Assembly (NCBI GenBank): GCA_905221145.1 | Contig: CAJNCA010000002.1 | Span: 248,001-312,000 of the forward strand | Origin: a bacterium | GTDB lineage: Bacteria > Bacillota > Bacilli > Lactobacillales > Streptococcaceae | Reading direction: 5' to 3' | Length of the DNA stretch: 64,000 nucleotides | Part shown: in pieces, positions 1 to 9,886 of the stretch | How the letters are laid out: each line of letters starts with the position of its first letter | Numbering within the stretch: position 1 is the stretch's first letter | Program-made: the position numbers and the translations under genes | Notes under the pieces: model-generated | Seen by the model: only the letters and a program-made list of their open reading frames with translations | The model's database searches: none | What the model was told of the DNA's origin: nothing

Positions 1-3000
1 TAGTGGTGTGTAAACGACATTCACTACTGAATCAGCTGCATCGTGAGCAACGTTTTCTACTTTTTCAGCTGCTTTAATATCTGCAACATATCCTTCGATT
101 ACTGGAGAAGTTACTTCAGCTAATGTTTGTGGTTCTGTCCAATCAGAAGTATAAGTGATTTCACCTGTTACTTTGTTTAGATCACCTTTACGAGAGTAAC
201 GAAGTTTTTGTTCTACAGTAGCCGCAGCTTCTTGACCACGTTTAGCTTCTTCTACTTTATCAGTATTAGCGTATCTGTAGTTGATTGTACGATTGACTTC
301 ATCTAGTAATCCAAGTTGTTCGTATGTACGTTGTTTTGGATCTCCAGGTACTTTGTCTCCTGGTTTTGGAGTTGTGTTTGGATTGTTTGGATCTAGCGGT
401 TTATCTGGATCGATTGGAGAAATTCCTTCTTTAACGATTACGTAGTAAACCTGGCTAATTCCACTATCACCTTTATCGTCTTTATCATCGAATGTACGGT
501 TTGCATCAGCGTAGAATGCTACACGTTCTGTAGTGTATGCTGCATCAGTTGGTGCAACAACTTCATAACCTTTAGCTTCCAATTCAGCTTTAACGTTATC
601 AACATTTGTTGTCTTGATTGCTTTACCTGTATCTCCTGCTTCCGCAACTGATACGTGAACTGCAGTTCCATCCTCTTTAATGAAGTGAACTAACGCAACT
701 TGAGAACCATCTTTCACATACGTAATTGTAGTGTTTTGAGTTGGATCTTCCGGTACTTTCGGTACTTCATATCCTTTCGATGGATCGTTTGGATCTTTCG
801 GAGTTAACGATTTACCGTTTGGTCCTACTGGTGTTGTTCCAGGGATATATGGTACTACTGGAGTTTCAGTAGGTGTTCCTGGTTTTGTAGGATCTTCGTT
901 AGTTGGATTTTCATATGGTTTTGGTGTTAAGTCAGTGTTCGCTGGAGGTGTTACTCCTTCAGGAATTACTGGTACATATGAACCAAGTTTACGGTAGATG
1001 ATTGTTTCTTCACTATCTTTATCAGTAGCTTTAACATCTGTACGCTCTGTAGATTTAGCCGCTGAAGCTACATATCCTGGTTTGTTTGGAGTTGTTACAG
1101 CATCGATTGTTGTATCGTCACCTTTAGCTTTCCATTCTCCAAAGTTAGAAATTGCTCCAGTTATTGGATCTAGGTCAGCTGTACGAGTGAATGTTAATGT
1201 TTGTACATTATCAGGGATACCTGCATCTGATCCGTCAGCTAGTTTGTAGTGAACTGTGTGCGTTACTTCTTCGATTAATCCTAATTCTTTGTACGTACGT
1301 CCTTTTGGATCGTTTGGTACTTTATCTTCAGGTTTTGGAGTAACATTTGAATTTGGATCAACTGGTTTAGATGGGTCAATGTTTGATGGTTTTGTAGTAT
1401 AAACTACTGTTTCATTGATATCTTCAGCAGTTGCTGTTACTTCTGATGCTGGTACAGTCGCTTTATTTGGAGTGTAATTCTTAATTTCTGGTGAAGTTAC
1501 AGCTTCAAATGTTTGAGCTGGCGACCAGTCTCCAAATGTGATTTTACCAGTTACTGGATTGATAGTTGCTGAACGTTTGAATTCTTTAGTTTCTTGAACT
1601 GTGTCAGCAGCTTTTGATCCATCTGCGTAAACATACTTGATTGTACGTTTAACTTCTTCTTTACGTCCATCTTCTAACTCTTTGATTAACTCTGGAGTCC
1701 ATTTTGGTCCTGTTGGATTATTTGGATCGATTGGTTGATCTTTAGTTGGAGTTGGATCATTTGGATTTACAGTAATTGGCTTAGCAGTTACTAAAACTTT
1801 GTATACTTGGTTAGTCTTAGAATCTGCGTCGAATTTACCATCTGTTGGGTAGTTGTTTTCAACAACTGTATATCCTTTAGCTTTAAGTGCTTCAATTGTT
1901 GATGTTACATCAGCAGCCTTAGTGAATGCTTTACCTGTATCACCAGTATCTACTACTGATTCTGCTACTGCACCTTTTTCAGTCTTATCAGTTTCACTGT
2001 TTACTTCGATGAAGTGGACAACAGCTACTTGTGATCCATCTTTAACATACGTAATTGTAGTGTTTTCTGTTGGATCTGTTGGTAGGTCTGGTACTTCATA
2101 TCCTTTCGTTGGATCGTTTGGATCTTTCGGAGTTAATGGTTTTCCATTTGGTCCTACTGGTGTTGTTCCAGGGATGTATGGTACTACTGGAGTTTCAGTA
2201 GGTGTTCCTGGTTTTGTAGGATCTGCTGGAGTTGCATTTGGATATGGTTTTGGATTTAGGTCTGCATCTGCTGGAGGAGTGATTCCTTCTGGTACAACTG
2301 GTATATATGAACCAAGTTTACGGTAGATAATTGTTTCTTCACTATCTTTATCAGTAGCTTGAACATTTGTACGCTCTGTAGATGTTTTCGCTGAAGCTAC
2401 ATATCCATCTTTGTTTGGTGTTGTTATAGCATCGATTGTTGTATCAGGTTCTGTTGCTCCTGCAGGTGTTTTAGCTTTCCATGTACCGTAGTTAGAGATT
2501 GCTCCTGTTACTAGATCTACTTCTGCAGTACGAGTAAATGTTAATGTTTGTACATTATCAGCGATACCTGCATCTGATCCATCTTCAAGTTTGTAGTGAA
2601 CTGTGTGTGTTACTTCCTCAATTAATCCTAATTCTCTGTAAGTACGTCCTTTTGGATCGTTAGGTACTACATCATCAGGTTTTGGAGTAACATTTGGATT
2701 TGTTGGATCTGTTGGTTTGTTAGGGTCTACAGTAGTTGGTTTTGTAGAGTAGATTACTGTCTCTTCAAAGTCTTTGTCTGTAGCCGCCACAGTTTTCGCT
2801 GGTACATCTGCAACTGTTGGAGTTACTCCTGCAACTGCCGCAGTGTATTTCTCAAGTGTTGGAGAAGTTACTGCCTCGAATGATTGATCAGCTGACCAAT
2901 CTCCGTATGTGATTTCTCCTGTCGCTACATTAATCTTACCAGAACGAGTGAATTTAAGTGTTTTAACTTTCTTATCAGCTACACTTGTTAAATCAGATTC

Positions 3001-6000
3001 TGCTACTGGAGTACCATCTTCGTATACATACTTAATTGTACGTGTTACTTCTTCTTGTACTTTTACAGCGTTGATTAATGCTTCAGTCCATTTTGGTCCA
3101 TCTGGATTGTTTGGATCGATTGGCGTTACACCTGGAGTTGGTTTTGGATTATCGTTGCTTGATGGTTTAGTTGGATCGAATGATGGAATATCCACTACTT
3201 TAGCTTTGAATTTCACAACATATTCTTGATCAACTGCAGCATCTTTATCGAATTTGTCTGTTGATACAAATCCGTTATTAACAAGTTCATAACCTTTCTT
3301 AACAAGTTCAGCAATCTTATCTGTTACTGAAGTTGCTGTTGTAGCTGGGTAAGCCGCTTCTGATTTACCTGTTACTGAGATTGGATCTGCAAGACCTGGA
3401 GTAATGACTTTATCTGTATTAGTAGGATCTACCTCTACAAATTTAACCACAGCTTTTTGGGCTACTGGAGTGTAAAGTACTGTGATCTTGTAGTCATCTG
3501 CTTCTGCATCAATTGCTGCAGTTGCTTCTACAGTAGCGTTATCTGGAACATAACCAGTTACTTCTGGAGAGTTAACAAGGTTGAATTTATCATCTTTTGC
3601 TTTTTCTGCATCCGATAATGTAATCGCATCGTTAGATGTTCCACCTACTGGAGTCCATGGTCCAAATGTAACGATAGCTTTTTGAGCATCTGTTGCATCT
3701 GCTGCGATTGCTTTATTTGTGATGTGATCGTAGTAAACTGTACGAGCTTTGTATTCCTCTGGAGAATCATATCCGCTCTTATCTAACACAGCTTTGTAAG
3801 TTGCATATTCTGTTGGATATTCTTTCGCAGCTAATGTGTAGTCGATCGTACGGTCACGCTCAAAGTGAAGTGTTTCAGTCACTGTCGGTGCAGCTGTTGT
3901 TCCACGTTTATCTGCTGGTACGTCGTCTGTACTTGCATATTTGTACTCAATTGTACGTGTTACTTCTTGAGTATCTTTAATTTTACGAGTAACTTTTTTG
4001 TGACGTAGGTAAACGTTGAATGCTTGGTCTACTTCTTTATCATCATCAAACTTACGTCCACCTTCAATAGCTGTACCTTGAGTATTATTTGTATAGTCAT
4101 CAGTTACTAATTCATACCCTTGGTCTTCATATTTCTTGATTGTTTCAGCTGTTAAGTAAGGAATCGCTGTATGAGATTTACCTTGAAGTGTTGTAACACC
4201 GTAAGTTGTTTTCGCATCAGCACCTGTTGCTGGAGCTGGATTAGCGTTTTGAACTTCAAGAATACGAGCATCACCTGTAGCATCTAAGTCAATGTATGTG
4301 ACTTTCGCTTTTTGAGTATCAGCTTTATAAACAACATACATGTCGAAGTCATCTTTATCGTCTGAACGAACTTCTGATACTAATGGTTCGTATGCCCCAA
4401 CATCTCTAGTATTGTCCGCTACTGGTGTGTATAATCCGACAGGTTGTTTACCATTGTGGATGTGTCCCATCTTACCACCAGCATTAGGTGTGAAGTTAGC
4501 TGTTACTACTTCAGCTGTATATCCTTTAACTGTTGGTGAGATAATTTCTTTGAATTTAGAGTTTTCATCACTTGAAGCTGTCCATTTACCAATGATAATT
4601 GAACCTTGGTTGAATTTAGTTCCAGCTGGAATGGTATCTCCAACATTGTAAACATGACCAGATGCATCTGTAACTTGGTTGGTAGTTACCATTTCTTTAT
4701 CAGTTGTACCTGCTTCAGAGAAGATCTTATAATCACGAGTATAGTCAATCGTTTGTGTACGAGTAACTGGCGTGTTATCAATAGCTACGATTGGATCGTT
4801 ATCTTTATAAGAATCTTGACTTGTTGGATTATCATTAGCATTTTCATATACATAATGAATAGTACGAGTGATAGATGCTTTTGATTGAGGTTTTACGATT
4901 GGTGTATACGTTGCTTTACCGTAATCAGTACCATATTTACTTGTTACTGGGTCCCCAGCTACTTTATCGTTATAGTCGACATCCGGTTGTTGTTTTGTTA
5001 CACCTGTACCTGTTCCTACGAACTTAGGATCTGGTGTGAATGTAATTTCACCAGTATCTTGATTTAATGTGTAGGTACCTTCATTTTCAATGACGATTTC
5101 TGTATCAGTTACTTTAGTGTAACGACGAGGAACACTTGTCACTTCTCCTGTTTGTGGATCGATGTGAACTGCATTTGGAAGAGTTACGTTCATTAAATCT
5201 TCGTAAGTCGGAGCAGTACGAGTTCCTTTTGGAATCACATCATTATTCGCATTGTAAGTTGTTCCATTAAGTGTAATACTTTCACCTTTTGGAACTAACT
5301 GATCTGCAGAAGTTTCATTTACAACTGATGCTTCAAATCTTGTTTGAGTCCCTGCTGGAATAGTATCTCCTTTAGCAAAAGTTGTTTTCCAAGTTGTGAT
5401 TTGGGCTCCACCTGCTATTTTAAGCGGTGTAACAAGCTCATCTCCTACTTGAAGTTTACTTCCTGCTGGTACAACTACAGTAGCACCATTTCGGAGTACC
5501 GTTGTATCCTCTGTTGCTGTTGGCTGCGCTCCTTCTAATACTGAACCTGCTGGTACTGAACCAGTTGTAAATCTTGCATTACTTACAGTCACGTTTCCTG
5601 TACCATTTACAGTAATTGGTGATGAAACATTCCCTAACTTAGTTCCTGCTGGAATCTTATCAGCTGGTTTATAAGTAACTGTTGTTCCATCTGTTAATGT
5701 AAGTGTTGTTTCTTTATCAACTGTTGTATCTTCTGTATATAATTTTCCAGGAGTTTCTTTTCTAGTTGCAAATGTCGGTTTCTTCGTTTTATCTAGTATT
5801 ACATAGTCAGTTGTATACCTGACATCTTCAACTTTGTCATTTGTTACTGTTTCTACAGTACCATAAACCGGGATTGTTGGATTAGATTTTTGTACCGCAC
5901 CTTGAACATCCTCAGTAGTAGTATCTTCTCCTACTGGACGAACATCTATTACTGTTGGAATATATACAGCATCCATTGTACGATTCCCATTATATCCCTT

Positions 6001-9000
6001 ATTCACATTTTCTGTTAATTTATCCTTATCGGCTAGTCGATCTGATGCTAATGCTTCTTTAAGAGTTGCATCTGTCAAGTCCCAACCAGTCGAATTACGG
6101 TTTTGGTCCCAACCACGAATAACAGCCCCACGTGCAGTACCTACATAACCTGGCTCTGGATGGAAATCAACTGTTGTTCTATAATTACCTGTAGCATCTT
6201 TAATATTTTGGCCATTCTGACCATTTTTATTTAAAGTATATTCTCCTACTTTGTTTCCAGCTGTATCATACTCTGTATATTGAGATAAGTAGTACTCTGT
6301 TTTACCTGTTGCAGGGTTAACTACTTTAACCGCTGTTCCTAGAGTATTACCTTTTTTGTCTTTTACTACTACTTCTGCTCCTTTATAAACAGTTGTTCCT
6401 TCTGGATCGGTAACATTGACAGTTGTATTAGCTGTTGGTTCTTCACTCGCAACTATTGAATCTGTTAATACAAACTTCGGAGCTACTGTCGGTTCCATTT
6501 GGTTCCATGCTGAATATTTAGAAGACTCTGTTTTACCTGTTGCAGTAAATAACTCAGTAGTTCGAATATCTAATTTTTGGTCTCTACCTTGGAAGTCTTT
6601 AGATTCATTTCTTGTTCCACGAGGTGGATGAACTACGTGTGTTTGGAAGTCTTCTACTTCCCCAGAAGATGCAACACCAGTTGGTAAATCAACATCTTCT
6701 TTATCTAGCGCAATACGTAAACGTACACCCAAACTATCTACAGACGTATCTAATAATTGAGGTGTATTTTTCCATTTCAAAGTGTAAGTTCCTTCTTTTG
6801 AAACCTCTACTAATTCAGAAGCTTCATAAAGGTCAAATTTACCATTATTATTAAAATCAACCCATCCACGAACATAAGCTTTCTCATTGTTTGTTCCTGG
6901 ATTTGCACGAACTCCCTTCAATTCATATTCGTTTGCAGCACCTTGTCGTAATGAATAATTCGTCGCTACAGCCGGATCTAGTAGTTGACCTTCCCCTTCA
7001 TCGGCTAGTACACCGACACCAATAACGCCTTCAGCTTTGTTGAAAATACCCTTGATTGGTAAATGTGAAGTAGGATCCGAAATAGTTAAAATATCATCTT
7101 GTCGAAGAGCCACGGTTGTTCCATCTGTTTTTCGAATAACAGTATTACCATTCTTTTGAACTTCGTAAATACCTGTGTCACCTTTTTCATTTGTAACAGT
7201 AGAAGTGCCACTCTTAAGTTCAACCTTTTCATATTTATCTGTATTGACTAAATCGTCTAATACCCAAGCACCACTTGGTTCTTTTTCAACAGAACGGAAA
7301 TCAGGGTCACCTTTTTGTGAACCTAAATATGGTTGAGTAGCTACTGTACTACTTCCATCAGAATTCGTTCTCACAAGATTCCCAATGAAGTGCTGAGCTG
7401 AACCATATGAAGCTGGAGCATCCCCACCGTCATAAATAACAAACCCTATCGTACCAGCTTGAGAACCTTGAGTATTCATATAAATAGATATATTAGAAAC
7501 ATTTTGACTTAATCCTATCGGTAAATCATTTCCACTATTAATAGTAGTCCATGCTGGACCAAATAATTTTGTTCCATACATAGAAACATTTCCGTTTTTA
7601 TCTGTACTTAACCATTCATTTCTCTTATATCCAGGTTTCTCAAATGAATTACTATTTCTTCCTAATAATTCTGAATTAATTGGTACAACACCATTTCCAC
7701 CTTTAGGATTTTTATTTAATGCTAAAAATTGTTCCCAATTTGTTCCATCTGTTTCAAATTGAAGTACTTCAATTTCCCCAGCTTCTTCAGCATCTACCGC
7801 AATTGCATTAACCGCAACAGGACGGCTATTGTATGTAGCCGAAAGGGAGAAATTCACCCCTACATTAGCACTATCATATGCTGCCGTGAAAGCAGTCATC
7901 TGAGGAGTTCCATCTTCATTATCAGTAGATAGACCCACGTGCTTCATATGAGAATAAGTTTTATCTTGATAAGCTAAAACGACATCAACTGGATCACCAG
8001 CTCTTCTACCTGTAGCTGCTTGATCTTGATTCATTACGTTATAAGCTTTACCATTTGAATCTTTGAATGGATTTGTTGCTACATTTTTAGGTGCTAATGA
8101 TGTTACAGTTGCTGTTAATTCGTACCCTTCTACTGAAGTTTTAACTGTAAACTTCATTCCTTCTTGAAGAGCTTCAAAAAATTCTCCCTTCGAGCTATCA
8201 ACACGTCCATTCTGACTCTGTGCGTTTCCACCGCTATAGAAGTGTTTTGAGTAACGAGCTGGACCATTTTTCAACCATTCATCATCTAAAGTTGTTCCTT
8301 TACGACCATCAGCATACGTTACTTCACGATAGTATGTAAATACCCCTGTTTGTTCTACACCATAGCGGTCTCTAATCACTTTAGTAACTGGTGCAGATAA
8401 ATGTTTAACCTCACCTACTTTTGTTCCATCTGTATAAGTAATTTTAGATGAACCGAAGTCGAACCAGTTAATAGATTTCTTCAATTGTTCAGTATTACGA
8501 TTAGCTGTATACCCTTTAATTACTTCTGATGTTGGAAATGTAAATTTTTGACCATTTGCCAGAGTAACTGTTGTTTCTCCAACTAAGTTACCATTAACAT
8601 TTACTTGAATTTTATCAGCATCTGTCAAATCAGGGTTCGCAATACGGAATTGACGGATGATTTCCGCTATTTCTTCTTCAGTAACATTTTTGTAGTTTGC
8701 TACTGGTGTAATTTGCGCAGGTTTAACAACTAATTTGTTATTATTTGTAGCAACATCATCTAATACTGCCTCAACTTTCCCAATATGTCCTGCACGTTTC
8801 ATCTCAGCATAAACCGCTTCGATGGCAGATGAAATACGTTGGAGTTGTGCATCCAATTCTTCCTTAGTGATCTCGCCTGCAGCAAGAGCTTTCTTAGATG
8901 CTTCGATTTGGACTTTAGCTGAAGCTACAGCAGCTGCGATAGCTTCTTTTCCTGCTTTATCTTCTGCTTTTTTATTTGCATAGTTTGAGGCAGTTGTATT

Positions 9001-9645
9001 CAACACTTCTGCTTCAGATGTCAACTGGTCAAGGATAGTTTTAGTAGCAGTAATAGGGTTTTCTGCTTTCTTTTCGTCCTTTTTATCAGCTTTTTCATCA
9101 ACTGCCTTATCAGCTTTTTTGTCTGTTGCAGGAGTTAGAGTTGCTTTTTCTTTGTCAGCAGCTTCTGTTTTTTCAGTTGTTGCTGTTTCAGATGTTTTTT
9201 CATCTTTCTTAGATGCTTCAGCAGCTAATTTTGCAACTTCTTCATCACTCAAAGCAGATTTTTCTACAACTGGTGCTTCAGTTGTAGCTGTTTCAGACAC
9301 TTTTTCATCATTCTTAGATGCTTCAGCAGCTAATTTCGCAACTTCCTCATCACTCAAGGCTGGCTTTTCCACTACAGCCGCTTCTGTAGTGGCAGAAAAA
9401 GCTGTTGTCGGCACATTAGTGACATTCTCACTTGCCTTATCATCTTTTGGAGCAGATGCAACAGCTTCTGTTTTATTTTCAGCAGCTGCTTCTTCTGCCT
9501 TGGCAGTCGTTTGGGCTGCACCCAAAACCAAGGCTGTACCCAACAGCACACTCGCAGCACCAAAATGATACTTACGAATAGAGAAACGTTGGCTCAAACC
9601 ATACCAATCAAAAGATTTATTTTTTCGTCTTTTTGATTTATACAT
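1..9645 (-). CDS. Giant YSIRK-type, CshA/Mub-like cell-wall adhesin (3' end outside window)
   Basis: The frame is open for 3215 codons from an ATG at 9645 to the left edge, so the C-terminus and any LPXTG anchor are not visible. The N-terminus carries the YSIRK-type signal motif FSIRKYHFGAASVLLG at about residues 20-35, which in this family directs export at the septum. It is followed by Ala/Glu/Lys-rich sequence with a 35-residue duplication and a helical stretch (about 190-300). About residues 560-770 resemble the CshA non-repetitive lectin-like domain 2. A GEVED-type domain ends near residue 1005 (GEVEDFQTHVV). CshA-type fibril repeats occur near 1140-1230 and 1490-1575. From about 1590 on there are Mub/MucBP-like repeats of the type RTIKYVYADGS...FGDW, with Pro/Asn/Asp-rich linkers, arranged in a supra-repeat of about 443 residues. 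Inferred role: fibrillar adhesin for host matrix or mucin. Domain names come from recognition by eye; the family and surface location are fairly sure, the ligand is unknown. Confidence 0.88.
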   Translation of the reverse strand, partial: MYKSKRRKNKSFDWYGLSQRFSIRKYHFGAASVLLGTALVLGAAQTTAKAEEAAAENKTEAVASAPKDDKASENVTNVPTTAFSATTEAAVVEKPALSDEEVAKLAAEASKNDEKVSETATTEAPVVEKSALSDEEVAKLAAEASKKDEKTSETATTEKTEAADKEKATLTPATDKKADKAVDEKADKKDEKKAENPITATKTILDQLTSEAEVLNTTASNYANKKAEDKAGKEAIAAAVASAKVQIEASKKALAAGEITKEELDAQLQRISSAIEAVYAEMKRAGHIGKVEAVLDDVATNNNKLVVKPAQITPVANYKNVTEEEIAEIIRQFRIANPDLTDADKIQVNVNGNLVGETTVTLANGQKFTFPTSEVIKGYTANRNTEQLKKSINWFDFGSSKITYTDGTKVGEVKHLSAPVTKVIRDRYGVEQTGVFTYYREVTYADGRKGTTLDDEWLKNGPARYSKHFYSGGNAQSQNGRVDSSKGEFFEALQEGMKFTVKTSVEGYELTATVTSLAPKNVATNPFKDSNGKAYNVMNQDQAATGRRAGDPVDVVLAYQDKTYSHMKHVGLSTDNEDGTPQMTAFTAAYDSANVGVNFSLSATYNSRPVAVNAIAVDAEEAGEIEVLQFETDGTNWEQFLALNKNPKGGNGVVPINSELLGRNSNSFEKPGYKRNEWLSTDKNGNVSMYGTKLFGPAWTTINSGNDLPIGLSQNVSNISIYMNTQGSQAGTIGFVIYDGGDAPASYGSAQHFIGNLVRTNSDGSSTVATQPYLGSQKGDPDFRSVEKEPSGAWVLDDLVNTDKYEKVELKSGTSTVTNEKGDTGIYEVQKNGNTVIRKTDGTTVALRQDDILTISDPTSHLPIKGIFNKAEGVIGVGVLADEGEGQLLDPAVATNYSLRQGAANEYELKGVRANPGTNNEKAYVRGWVDFNNNGKFDLYEASELVEVSKEGTYTLKWKNTPQLLDTSVDSLGVRLRIALDKEDVDLPTGVASSGEVEDFQTHVVHPPRGTRNESKDFQGRDQKLDIRTTELFTATGKTESSKYSAWNQMEPTVAPKFVLTDSIVASEEPTANTTVNVTDPEGTTVYKGAEVVVKDKKGNTLGTAVKVVNPATGKTEYYLSQYTEYDTAGNKVGEYTLNKNGQNGQNIKDATGNYRTTVDFHPEPGYVGTARGAVIRGWDQNRNSTGWDLTDATLKEALASDRLADKDKLTENVNKGYNGNRTMDAVYIPTVIDVRPVGEDTTTEDVQGAVQKSNPTIPVYGTVETVTNDKVEDVRYTTDYVILDKTKKPTFATRKETPGKLYTEDTTVDKETTLTLTDGTTVTYKPADKIPAGTKLGNVSSPITVNGTGNVTVSNARFTTGSVPAGSVLEGAQPTATEDTTVLRNGATVVVPAGSKLQVGDELVTPLKIAGGAQITTWKTTFAKGDTIPAGTQTRFEASVVNETSADQLVPKGESITLNGTTYNANNDVIPKGTRTAPTYEDLMNVTLPNAVHIDPQTGEVTSVPRRYTKVTDTEIVIENEGTYTLNQDTGEITFTPDPKFVGTGTGVTKQQPDVDYNDKVAGDPVTSKYGTDYGKATYTPIVKPQSKASITRTIHYVYENANDNPTSQDSYKDNDPIVAIDNTPVTRTQTIDYTRDYKIFSEAGTTDKEMVTTNQVTDASGHVYNVGDTIPAGTKFNQGSIIIGKWTASSDENSKFKEIISPTVKGYTAEVVTANFTPNAGGKMGHIHNGKQPVGLYTPVADNTRDVGAYEPLVSEVRSDDKDDFDMYVVYKADTQKAKVTYIDLDATGDARILEVQNANPAPATGADAKTTYGVTTLQGKSHTAIPYLTAETIKKYEDQGYELVTDDYTNNTQGTAIEGGRKFDDDKEVDQAFNVYLRHKKVTRKIKDTQEVTRTIEYKYASTDDVPADKRGTTAAPTVTETLHFERDRTIDYTLAAKEYPTEYATYKAVLDKSGYDSPEEYKARTVYYDHITNKAIAADATDAQKAIVTFGPWTPVGGTSNDAITLSDAEKAKDDKFNLVNSPEVTGYVPDNATVEATAAIDAEADDYKITVLYTPVAQKAVVKFVEVDPTNTDKVITPGLADPISVTGKSEAAYPATTATSVTDKIAELVKKGYELVNNGFVSTDKFDKDAAVDQEYVVKFKAKVVDIPSFDPTKPSSNDNPKPTPGVTPIDPNNPDGPKWTEALINAVKVQEEVTRTIKYVYEDGTPVAESDLTSVADKKVKTLKFTRSGKINVATGEITYGDWSADQSFEAVTSPTLEKYTAAVAGVTPTVADVPAKTVAATDKDFEETVIYSTKPTTVDPNKPTDPTNPNVTPKPDDVVPNDPKGRTYRELGLIEEVTHTVHYKLEDGSDAGIADNVQTLTFTRTAEVDLVTGAISNYGTWKAKTPAGATEPDTTIDAITTPNKDGYVASAKTSTERTNVQATDKDSEETIIYRKLGSYIPVVPEGITPPADADLNPKPYPNATPADPTKPGTPTETPVVPYIPGTTPVGPNGKPLTPKDPNDPTKGYEVPDLPTDPTENTTITYVKDGSQVAVVHFIEVNSETDKTEKGAVAESVVDTGDTGKAFTKAADVTSTIEALKAKGYTVVENNYPTDGKFDADSKTNQVYKVLVTAKPITVNPNDPTPTKDQPIDPNNPTGPKWTPELIKELEDGRKEEVKRTIKYVYADGSKAADTVQETKEFKRSATINPVTGKITFGDWSPAQTFEAVTSPEIKNYTPNKATVPASEVTATAEDINETVVYTTKPSNIDPSKPVDPNSNVTPKPEDKVPNDPKGRTYKELGLIEEVTHTVHYKLADGSDAGIPDNVQTLTFTRTADLDPITGAISNFGEWKAKGDDTTIDAVTTPNKPGYVASAAKSTERTDVKATDKDSEETIIYRKLGSYVPVIPEGVTPPANTDLTPKPYENPTNEDPTKPGTPTETPVVPYIPGTTPVGPNGKSLTPKDPNDPSKGYEVPKVPEDPTQNTTITYVKDGSQVALVHFIKEDGTAVHVSVAEAGDTGKAIKTTNVDNVKAELEAKGYEVVAPTDAAYTTERVAFYADANRTFDDKDDKGDSGISQVYYVIVKEGISPIDPDKPLDPNNPNTTPKPGDKVPGDPKQRTYEQLGLLDEVNRTINYRYANTDKVEEAKRGQEAAATVEQKLRYSRKGDLNKVTGEITYTSDWTEPQTLAEVTSPVIEGYVADIKAAEKVENVAHDAADSVVNVVYTPL
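300..2760 (-). repeat. Long-period tandem repeat (about 1.33 kb) inside the adhesin gene
   Basis: Near-identical blocks recur 1329 bp apart: positions 784-893 match 2113-2223 and 979-1030 match 2309-2360 with only scattered differences. Further left the offset grows to 1347 bp because of an 18-bp indel near 2455. Each period (443-449 codons) holds several Mub-like subdomains plus the linker PVVPYIPGTTPVGPNGK. More diverged single subdomains continue to about 4900, and the array probably continues past the left edge. Confidence 0.85.
9190..9395 (-). repeat. Two copies of a 35-codon repeat in the adhesin N-terminus
   Basis: The segment encoding ALSDEEVAKLAAEAS and its flanks occurs twice with a period of 105 bp (for example agatgcttcagcagctaat at 9211 and at 9316). 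It lies just after the signal peptide in a low-complexity Ala/Glu/Lys region. Confidence 0.85.
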
Positions 9646-9702
9646 AATCTTTGCTTTCCATTTTTTTATTTGCAATCATAAATGCACAATTACATAGTAT
9701 AT

Positions 9703-9731
9703 ATTTTACCACAAAAACACTATTACTTCAA
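9703..9731 (-). promoter_or_regulatory. Promoter of the adhesin gene
   Basis: On the minus strand TTGAAG (9726-9731), a 17-bp spacer and TAAAAT (9703-9708) with the extended -10 dinucleotide TG. The predicted 5' leader is about 50 nt. The ribosome binding site before the ATG at 9645 is weak (GGAAAG). Confidence 0.6.
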
Positions 9732-9742
9732 GAAGAATCAAT

Positions 9743-9761
9743 TATATATATATATATATAT
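9743..9761. repeat. (TA)n dinucleotide tract in the adhesin/pepX intergenic region
   Basis: About nine and a half uninterrupted TA units. The tract begins 12 bp upstream of the predicted adhesin -35 box and about 67 bp upstream of the pepX -35 box on the other strand. Its length could vary by slipped-strand mispairing. Confidence 0.9.
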
Positions 9762-9827
9762 CAACATTAGTTGCTGACTTTTTGCTGTTATTTATATTTA
9801 GTATGATATTTATTTTTTGCTTTTATC

Positions 9828-9856
9828 TTGGTATTTTTTTACTTTTTTGATATAAT
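9828..9856 (+). promoter_or_regulatory. Promoter of pepX
   Basis: TTGGTA (9828-9833), 17-bp spacer, TATAAT (9851-9856) preceded by TGA (extended -10). It is followed by a GGAGG ribosome binding site just before the pepX ATG at 9887. Confidence 0.7.
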
Positions 9857-9886
9857 AAATTAAAGTATAATTTTACTGGAGGTTTT

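Noticed and set aside
998..9568. Plus-strand open frames within the adhesin gene, for example 1853-2326 and 9119-9568.
   Set aside because: They are antisense shadows of a repetitive, stop-poor coding strand. They lack ribosome binding sites, and the minus frame is continuous over 3215 codons with recognisable domains.
9573..9580. A perfect cinbox sequence TACGAATA on the plus strand, about 300 bp upstream of pepX.
   Set aside because: It lies inside the adhesin coding sequence, as the complement of the codons for Ser-Ile-Arg-Lys in the signal motif. It has no T-rich upstream element, and pepX has its own good promoter.
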